Source: Cinnamomum chago (Eukaryota; Streptophyta; Magnoliopsida; Laurales; Lauraceae). Taken from it: a stretch of 64,000 bases of DNA. Location: contig CP142452.1 of assembly GCA_038049695.1 (NCBI GenBank), positions 90,899,501 through 90,963,500 of the forward strand. The letters are read 5' to 3'. The notes beneath the pieces were generated by a model. The model searched no databases. It worked only from the letters and a program-made list of their open reading frames with translations, and was not told the origin of the DNA. This document shows, in pieces, positions 57,795-64,000 of the stretch (positions are counted from its first letter, which is position 1; the number at the start of each line of letters is the position of its first letter). The position numbers and the translations under genes were made by a program.

Positions 57795-58050
57795 GCAGGC
57801 AGCAGCAACGGTGGAGAGGGAGCATTCTGCGATGCAAGGGCAGAGGGTGAGGTCGAGGTGGGAGACGGAGAGGGAGCGGTGAAAGACGGAGGGGAGGAAG
57901 TCGATCCGGAGCGATTTGAGGGTTTTGCGGTGGCGGGATTTGACCGCGTGGAAGGATTTGCAGACGAGGGAGAAGGATTTGAGGTCGAGAGGGGAATCAG
58001 CGACGAGGAAGTCGAGGATGGTGAAGATGGGGATGAGGGCGGGTGGGTGC
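57795..58050 (-). pseudogene. Captured F-box/LRR gene fragment inside the Pack-MULE
   Basis: The minus-strand frame reads ALIPIFTILDFL, then SPLDLKSFSLVCKSFHAV, SRHRKTLKSLRIDFLP and VSHLDLTLCP. The LDLKSFSLVCKSF segment is the second half of an F-box (the SKP1-binding part of an SCF ubiquitin ligase adaptor). The following K-RH---LK-LR-D-LP and HLDL-LCP are typical of the N-terminus and first leucine-rich repeat of the F-box/LRR FBL3-like family. About 80 residues are kept out of the several hundred of a full protein. The N-terminal half of the F-box has degenerated into the purine repeat. Open within the fragment; expression is unknown. Confidence 0.8.
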
Positions 58051-58054
58051 AGAA

Positions 58055-58294
58055 AGACTTGGGAGCAAGGAGAGGGAGGGAAGGAGAGGGAGAGATTAGA
58101 GGGAGAGGGAGGATGGGAGAGGGGGAGAAAGAGAGAGACCAGAGAAAGGGAGAGGGGCGGAGGTGATGGGTGTGGGCAGAGGGAGAAAGAGAAGGGTAGG
58201 GAGGGAGAGGGAGGATGGGAGAGGGGGAGAAAGAGAGAGACCAGAGAAAGGGAGAGGGGCGGAGGTGCTGGGTGTGGGCGGAGGGAGAGGGAGG

Positions 58295-58325
<31 letters not shown>

Positions 58326-58600
58326 AGAGAGAGACTAGAGAAAGGGAGAGGGGCGGAGGTGCTGGGTGTGGGCGGAGGGAGAAAGAGAAGGGTAGGGAGC
58401 GAGAGGGAGGATTGGAGGGGGGGAGAAAGAGAGAGACTAGAGAAAGGGAGAGGGGCGGAGGTGCTGGGTGTGGGCGTAGGGAGAAAGAGAAGGGTAGGGA
58501 GGGAGAGATTGGAGGGAGAGGGAGGTTGGGAGAGGGGGAGAAAGAGAGAGACCAGAGAGAGGGAGAGTGTTGGGGGTGGGGATGAGGGCGGTGGGGGCTG
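58055..58600. repeat. G/A-rich minisatellite with a 28-base G run
   Basis: Five units anchored on GAGAGACCAGAGAAAGGGAG (or a close variant) start at 58133, 58235, 58329, 58431 and 58546, spaced 94-115 bp. The third unit holds 28 consecutive G (58298-58325), flanked by many GGGAG and GGGG runs, so four-stranded G structures are likely. Long open frames on both strands here reflect base composition only. Confidence 0.9.
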
Positions 58601-58788
58601 GCTGTCGGAGCAGGAGAGGGAGACGGGTCGGCGTAGGGCGGCGACCAGAGGGGTTGCCGGAGCAGGAGAGGAAGGGAGAGGGAAGGAGATGGATAGGGAT
58701 AGTTTAGGAATTTATTTATTATTATTTTTTTAAATGCAGTGTGTGGAAAGGATTTTGTAATGTGTAGGTAGCAGCACTCTAAGATGTA

Positions 58789-59990
58789 AGCTACTTGAAG
58801 GGCCTTTTTCTTTTTTTCGAGGGATGCCATTCAAGTGAACACTCTCAAGATATATCAAATAGAGAAACAAAGTTAGTGTAGTCGGTTGGAGAACCCCCAA
58901 TATGGTTGTGACAAGGCCTTGATGATAATGTTGATGATGCTATTCAAGTGAACACTCATGTAATTAAATATATAGGATTGTATTTTTGATAAGTGATTAA
59001 AAATTTAAAGCCAAAGGTGAATAGTCATTTAAGCTTTGGTGAGACGAACACCTTACCCTTACCCTTACCCTTTACCCCCACCCAAATATTCAAGTGAGCC
59101 CACTGCCTTTAAACAATTACACTGGAAAAACTAAAGGTTGACAATTTGCAACAGTTGGTTGATTATAAGAAGTGTAATGTGAGACCTACTAATCTCAACA
59201 TGTAAGAGTAGATTAGCTATATATTTATGCCGATTTAATCTCAACCACAATTATTTTGAATGTGCATATGTACTTTTGTTAGATAGGCAGATGTCTGTCT
59301 ACATGACAGCACTTGGTTGTTACTTTTGTACAACTATGCCTAACCAGTTTATGTTAAACTTATTTACACATGCTACGTACCTTCATTGTTCAACTTAATC
59401 CAACAGCCCTGTTGCTTTGAGGGATTTTCTCCTGCCGCGATCGCAAGAGATTCCCGCACCAAAATCACCCGGAACCTTTAATGCAAGGTTTAATGCCCCG
59501 CATTAAAGGCTGGAATTGTTCCTCCCACAGACTTTTGTCTGACGTCTACAGAAAAATTTTCTAACATGTTAGTACACCTATGTGAAATCGTAATTCTTCA
59601 ATTTGTTTTGATCCAAGTCACTCATATCACATCATTCTATTTTTGCTCTTATAAAAAAGATATACATCATTGGAACAAAACTGCACAGTAACATGCAAAG
59701 TAGTGAATGGAACACTACCATATCACCACTTTGTCATTGTAATTAGCAAAAAACTTGAGCTCAACCCCAAACTATGGAACTTGCAATTATCATTTTTTGA
59801 CATGGGAAAAGTGGACCTAACTCAAGTTAAACAAGGTGTTAACTGCACAGGATTATTTCTCCCGTAACAAAGAGACCATTGGACCAGTGTGTTCACCTCC
59901 ATGCTGCTTTTCATTAATTTATGAAAAAAAAAAAACAATAGGCCTCACTTATGTGCCACTCTTTCTGTGCACACGTGGTTAACGGATAAA
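58789..59990. other. Intergenic sequence
   Basis: No gene recognised. GATGCYATTCAAGTGAACAC occurs twice, 113 bp apart (58823 and 58936). A short CCCTTA run lies at about 59055-59080. CCTTTAATGC (59475-59484) is mirrored exactly at 59500-59509, forming a small hairpin. Confidence 0.5.
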
Positions 59991-59994
59991 AATT

Positions 59995-60200
59995 ATTGAG
60001 AATGAGGGATTGCTCAGTTGATTGGCATGACAGCCTTACCACTTATCCCGATAACCAGGGATTGACTATCCTTCATTGTTGCCCTCTAATCCTTGCTTGT
60101 GTGAGTTCTCACTCCCCACATGTATAAGTTCTGTCTCATTTTGTGTGCAAGTTTCTCTCCCTATTGTGTGCAGGTACTCTGGTGTGTCACAGGTAGAGGC
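59995..60200 (+). mobile_element. Possible tRNA-derived SINE head
   Basis: ATTGCTCAGTTGATTGG (60010) resembles a pol III A box, and GGATTGACTATCC (60059), about 45 bp later, resembles a B box. No poly(A) tail or target-site duplication was identified, so the call is tentative. Confidence 0.35.
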
Positions 60201-60319
60201 CCTCTTAACTAGGAAGATAGAATTATTAATTTCGAATTTGGATGCCCAACTTAGAATAATGAACAAACGGTTAATTAAGAAAGAGCTTTCTGGATTAATT
60301 TGGGTATCCTCTTGAATCT

Positions 60320-62255
60320 AGTTGCTTAGATGGGACTAGGAACCCAATTATCCAAAGCGTGGCAGCCTATGGTCGGTTGGTTGGTTGATCAACTTCTTAA
60401 GCCGGCCACCGCAAGGAATGAGGAAAGAGAGAAGGCTTTACTTCAGCAGGACACGTTTAATTAGTGTGGCAGCCTTTTTAGAAAAATAGAAAAGGGAAAA
60501 CTTTCACATGATATTAGGTGATATATTGCTTTCAAACTGATATTTTGGCTTCTTTTAGCCTTTTTTTTTTAATTTAAAATAATTTTAAGAATTTTTTAAA
60601 AATAAGAAAATTGGAATGTTTTGGCCATTGAGACATTCCCACTTTTTGTGACCAATTATACATGAATAAAGTAAACAATTGGAAATATTTTTTCAAAAAT
60701 TTTACTTTACCTCTTGAAAAACTAACATTACCTAGAAAAAAAATTTGCACACACCAAACATAGATTGCTCATCCAAATCGTCCCAAACATAAATATTTCC
60801 TAAATTCCACACACTCGCCCGTGACAACCGGCACCCATCTAAATGGACTGTGAGAGTATAGCGCAAGGGAAAATCATCCAACATTACCGGCCTAATTAGG
60901 CATTGGGCAATGCAACAAGCGCTCTCAAAATCATTGTCACAGAGGCCCACCGAGGTTTGTACAGGCAAGGTTTTAGTGGAAACGGGGTGGGACGACAAGG
61001 CGCCGGAAATCTTCTTATTTGGTGCAGTGAAGAAGAGGTAGGATTTTCAATTAGTTATCTCTGTGTTACGTCACTAGAGGAAAGGAGGCTTTCCCATTGG
61101 AAACCAGAGCCGCGCACCCTAAAAAGTCACACCTCATTCAAAGCATTATTAGATTAGAAACGATAGATGGTATCCTGTGTAGGAAATGAAGGTTCAATGA
61201 ATTATTTGGCGCTTATAACTGACCAGTGCTGCGTGTTTTCCCTGTCGTTTCTTCACCGTCCTAGACTCCTTTTGCTTCCTTTTAAATCTCAATGGCCGTG
61301 TCCTGAGACTTTACTCAAAACATTTGAAAGAGTTGATCTTTACCTTTAACTTTACTAAAAACATTTGAAAGAGTAATAAAAGAAAATGGGTGAAAAGACT
61401 CATTGTGGGATATTGTACACTAACATAACATTTCACGTGGTTCTTATTAGAATAATGCAGGCACCTACTACTTTTAAGTCTTCTCAACGCTATGATTTGT
61501 TTGTCTGCAATTATTAACTTAAAAAAGAAATAAAGTCAATACTATATTGATAGCTCCTGTGACTCAAGGATATGAGCATCCTGGATGATAGTTTTTCATA
61601 ATATCACAAGAAATTAGTTATTTTTTGTAATATTTTTCTTTAGAAAAAATGTGTTGTTACACTCACAAACACAATCTAAATATGATGTTAATGTAGCTAA
61701 TTTTTCAGATTTTCACTAATCATCAAAGGGTTGATTAACCGATTTGTCAATATTATCATGGACTTGAATATCAAAGCATTTATCTTCCTTGCCTTGGACC
61801 ATCAAACATCCCTTCCAACCACCCAACTGTTCAGATGTCCCAAAATCAAGATCATGGTCATTCTAAGGCTGTAAATGTGGTCTTGGTCCAGGTCAGGTCT
61901 ATTGTTTGTACCGGCGCACCTGGACCTGGATGCAATTATTGAACAGGACATATATTAGACTTGGAATTAGCAGATCTGATAAAACCAGCTGGGGGAAGTT
62001 TTCTCCTGAAATCAGTTCCAAGTGGTCCAGTTTGTGCAGCACACCCTGGTGCGTGCCCATCAGTTGCAGTAGTGGAAAGGTACAGAGGTCTCATCAATCA
62101 TAGACTAGGATTAAGCGAGAATTTTTATGAGAAGGCACATTGAATTATCCTAACCCCTGTTTTAATATCCTCAATATAAAAAAGCTACAACTTTTTTTTA
62201 TATATAATTTGGCAAGAAAGGTAGTGAGTGCTGTCCTCAAAAGGTAGCACAAGCA
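60320..62255. other. Intergenic sequence with two unidentified open frames
   Basis: A minus-strand frame at 60732-60998 (88 codons) and a plus-strand exon-like frame ending at 62143 are longer and less A/T-biased than the surroundings. The latter reads ADLIKPAGGSFLLKSVPSGP, then VCAAHPGACPSVAVVERYRG. I do not recognise either. Both lack a clear start and gene context. Confidence 0.35.
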
Positions 62256-62263
62256 CACAAGGT

Positions 62264-62717
62264 TAGGGGTGCACAAAAAAACCACTAAACCGATCCGGAC
62301 CGAGCCGAACCGGGCAGTTCGGAATGATTTTGTAGTAGATCAGTTTGGTCACGTTTGGATTTCCTTTAAACTGTTTGGTTCGGTCCAATTTTAGGTTTGA
62401 GTGTGCGATTAAATCGCTCAAATTGATCCGAACCGAACCAATTATATAAATATATATTTTTTATAAAATATATAAAGGAATATGAAAAATTAATTGAATA
62501 AGACTCAAACCCTCACTCCGTTACTTGAAGTCCAATATTTTTAAAAAATTGAATTGTCATTTTGTGGCAAAAAATAAAAACAAAAAAACTGTAACTGAAT
62601 CGAACCAAATTAAACCGGTTCCTTTTGGTTTAGTTTAGAAAAATAGAAAATCAATATGTTTGGTTTGGTCGTTAGTATTCCTTCTAAATCAATCCGAACT
62701 GCCCATATGCACCCCTA
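62264..62717. mobile_element. Short hAT element, 454 bp
   Basis: The left end TAGGGGTGCACAAAAAAAC and the minus-strand right end TAGGGGTGCATATGGGCAG pair. Flanks CACAAGGT and CACAGGGG agree at six of eight positions. Subterminal CCGAACCG/GGTTCGG repeats match those of the element at 37066-38045, indicating the same family. Confidence 0.75.
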
Positions 62718-62725
62718 CACAGGGG

Positions 62726-63500
62726 AGAGAGTGTGAGCTCATAGAGCTTAGAGAGCGAGTCCAAGTGAGCTCATAGGGCTCGAATACCCTTAAGCAATTT
62801 GCTGTCTTCTCTGAGGAGAAATTCCGTCCCAACTAAAACCAAACCACGATAAGATGTTGTAAATGATAGAGAGCAATATATGTTCATAAATAGATATTTA
62901 ATATATTTTCATGATGAATATTATATATCATACTCGGATAAAGGGCTTTCTAGGTGTAGTCCCTATCAGACCCATATCCAGGTCCACAACCATTTATTAA
63001 TCTAGGCTCTAGCCCATAAAATGGTCCATGCTTGAACTTTCCGGATAGGATCCACATTTTAATAAGGTAATCAGGGCTGTTTATCCCATATATATTACCG
63101 ATCAAGTTACCCTCAATATTGAATGGTTTAGATCACTCTAACTGGCCTCAATTCACAAATACATAAGTTAGTGGTAAAGATACGTATAGTTTCCTTCCCT
63201 AATTATTCCACTCGCCTATTTTTTTCTACTTTTGTTTGGTATCTAGGAAGCAGCCCACATGTAGTTGGGACCCTTCCATCCTTTTCCTTAGCCGCACGTT
63301 TCAGTTTGACTCACTGACCGCACAATCACATGCGTGTGGGGCACTAAAATCCACTCTTACAAGGTCCACCAAGGCCGGCCTTCCCAGAACTTGATACCTT
63401 TCATTTGACTTGAAACTCTCATTTGGGTTTGGCAACTTCTAAGAAAAACAAACATGCCATCTATTCTTCCATCCCTTAATCTCCAAGCACGTTGAATTAT
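62726..63500. other. Upstream region of the DUF761 gene
   Basis: No gene or paired transposon ends recognised. The last few hundred bases probably include the promoter. Confidence 0.5.
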
Positions 63501-63514
63501 TCTCTTAGATCAGG

Positions 63515-63522
63515 TATAAAAG
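63515..63522 (+). promoter_or_regulatory. TATA box of the DUF761 gene
   Basis: TATAAAAG lies 70 bp before the ATG at 63585, implying a leader of about 40 bp. Its position argues against a start codon further upstream. Confidence 0.6.
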
Positions 63523-63584
63523 AAGATAGAAGGATTTCAAGAGTCTTGAAGAGGCCCTTGTGTCTTTGCCATCAATCCAAGAAT

Positions 63585-63827
63585 ATGAAGAAAGCTTCCA
63601 TGTCCCCTCTCAATCCCAAACCCATGTCAGAAGAAGAAGCACACAGGCACCAGAGGGCCCACCCCAGGGAAAGGAAGGCTCCCATGGAGGTGAAGAATAG
63701 AGATCCCCGGCCCGACGATATTAACGAATGTGCCGACGCATTCATCAAGAGATTCAGGCAGCAGCTTCAGATTCAACGGCTTGAGTCGATTGAGAACTAT
63801 GAACAGATGCTTGCCAGAGGCCTGTGA
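63585..63827 (+). CDS. DUF761 domain protein, 80 aa
   Basis: The ATG at 63585 opens an 80-codon frame ending in TGA. The last 37 residues, beginning DINECADAFIKRFRQQLQIQ and ending MLARGL, match the DUF761 C-terminal motif (D-x2-AD-x-FI-x-RF-x2-QL ... ML-x-RG) found in plant 'cotton fibre expressed' and related proteins of unknown function. The first half is basic and Pro/His-rich without a signal peptide or membrane segment. The open frame continues upstream without an ATG, and the TATA box falls inside that stretch, so I take 63585 as the start. The family is often stress- or pathogen-responsive, but function here is unknown. Single-exon and intact. Confidence 0.8.
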   Translation: MKKASMSPLNPKPMSEEEAHRHQRAHPRERKAPMEVKNRDPRPDDINECADAFIKRFRQQLQIQRLESIENYEQMLARGL

Positions 63828-64000
63828 AGCCATCCTCCTTGCCTATAATCATGTTTTTATTACTCTGTGTGTGATTGATTGTTTGATCTGTTGTGTTTGA
63901 TTTCTACTTCTTTAATAGAAAGTCTCTGTTAATTGTTATATTTGGAGTTTTAATTTAGAAGCACTATCCTCTTTATGCCAAAAGATTTGGGATGATGCTA

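Larger units (their letters stand above)
57561..58779. mobile_element. Mutator-like element carrying a gene fragment (Pack-MULE)
   Basis: The left end GAGTGTGGCTATCTACACA and the minus-strand right end GAGTGCTGCTACCTACACA match for about 32 bp with a two-base gap, to the TCC after an A run. The 9-bp flanks TAAAATGTA (57552-57560) and TAAGATGTA (58780-58788) agree at 8 of 9 positions, the Mutator target length. No transposase is present. The interior is GC- and purine-rich, unlike its surroundings, and contains an F-box/LRR gene piece (57795-58050, minus) followed by a purine minisatellite. This is the definition of a Pack-MULE: a non-autonomous element that has captured a host gene fragment. 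Confidence 0.85.

Noticed and set aside
57780..58830. Long open frames on both strands (up to 244 codons) rich in Gly/Arg/Glu or Ser/Pro/Leu
   Set aside because: They follow from the G/A repeat. Only the minus-strand F-box piece at 57795-58050 resembles a real protein.
59055..59080. Interstitial telomere-like CCCTTA run
   Set aside because: Only about four imperfect units and not the usual plant CCCTAAA unit.
1..64000. CRISPR arrays, riboswitches, operons, rRNA or intact tRNA genes
   Set aside because: None is visible; regular repeats here are microsatellites, minisatellites or transposon parts of a plant nuclear genome.

Overview
This is nuclear DNA of a flowering plant. Protein genes are split by GT-AG introns, all recognisable families are plant families (cellulose synthase CESA1, a receptor-like kinase, a plant glyoxalase-I-like protein, a DUF761 protein, plastid/mitochondrial peptide deformylase 1A), and most remaining sequence is A/T-rich with plant-type transposons. 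I cannot name the species. There is no prokaryotic, organellar, CRISPR or operon-like structure.

Layout. 1-6.9 kb: an A/T-rich 21-bp minisatellite, then a decayed minus-strand DUF4283 (L1-type ORF1) remnant split by a 1.8-kb hAT-like element. 6956-22120 (+): the last four exons of a receptor-like kinase gene whose earlier exons lie left of the window or are lost. Its 12.4-kb intron holds a nested stack: a small TIR element split by a 10.2-kb Copia retrotransposon (minus strand), which is itself split by a 2.9-kb solo-LTR-like insertion, plus a separate hAT element. 22.1-28.4 kb: intergenic, with a tRNA-derived SINE and three inverted-repeat elements. 28789-30502 (+): a three-exon glyoxalase-I-like gene behind twin G-boxes and a TATA box. 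30.5-41.7 kb: intergenic, with at least two complete short hAT elements. 41960-56243 (+): a complete 14-exon CESA1-type cellulose synthase gene (1082 aa) whose introns carry a 5'-truncated LINE, a second LINE remnant, two hAT-type elements and several simple-sequence and tandem repeats. 56.8-57.2 kb (-): a frameshifted first-exon fragment of PDF1A. 57561-58779: a Mutator-like element carrying an F-box/LRR gene fragment (Pack-MULE). 58.8-63.5 kb: intergenic with another hAT element. 63585-63827 (+): a small DUF761 gene.

The three complete genes and the kinase do not form a functional cluster: primary-wall cellulose synthesis, a putative glyoxalase-family enzyme, a receptor kinase and a DUF761 protein are ordinary plant neighbours. 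What stands out is how cleanly transposon insertions can be dated relative to one another by target-site duplications, the gene fragments (F-box/LRR, PDF1A), and an upstream ORF ending two bases before the CESA1 start codon. I did not find a convincing wholly new biological system. Exon borders and element ends were placed by eye; no database or alignment tool was used.
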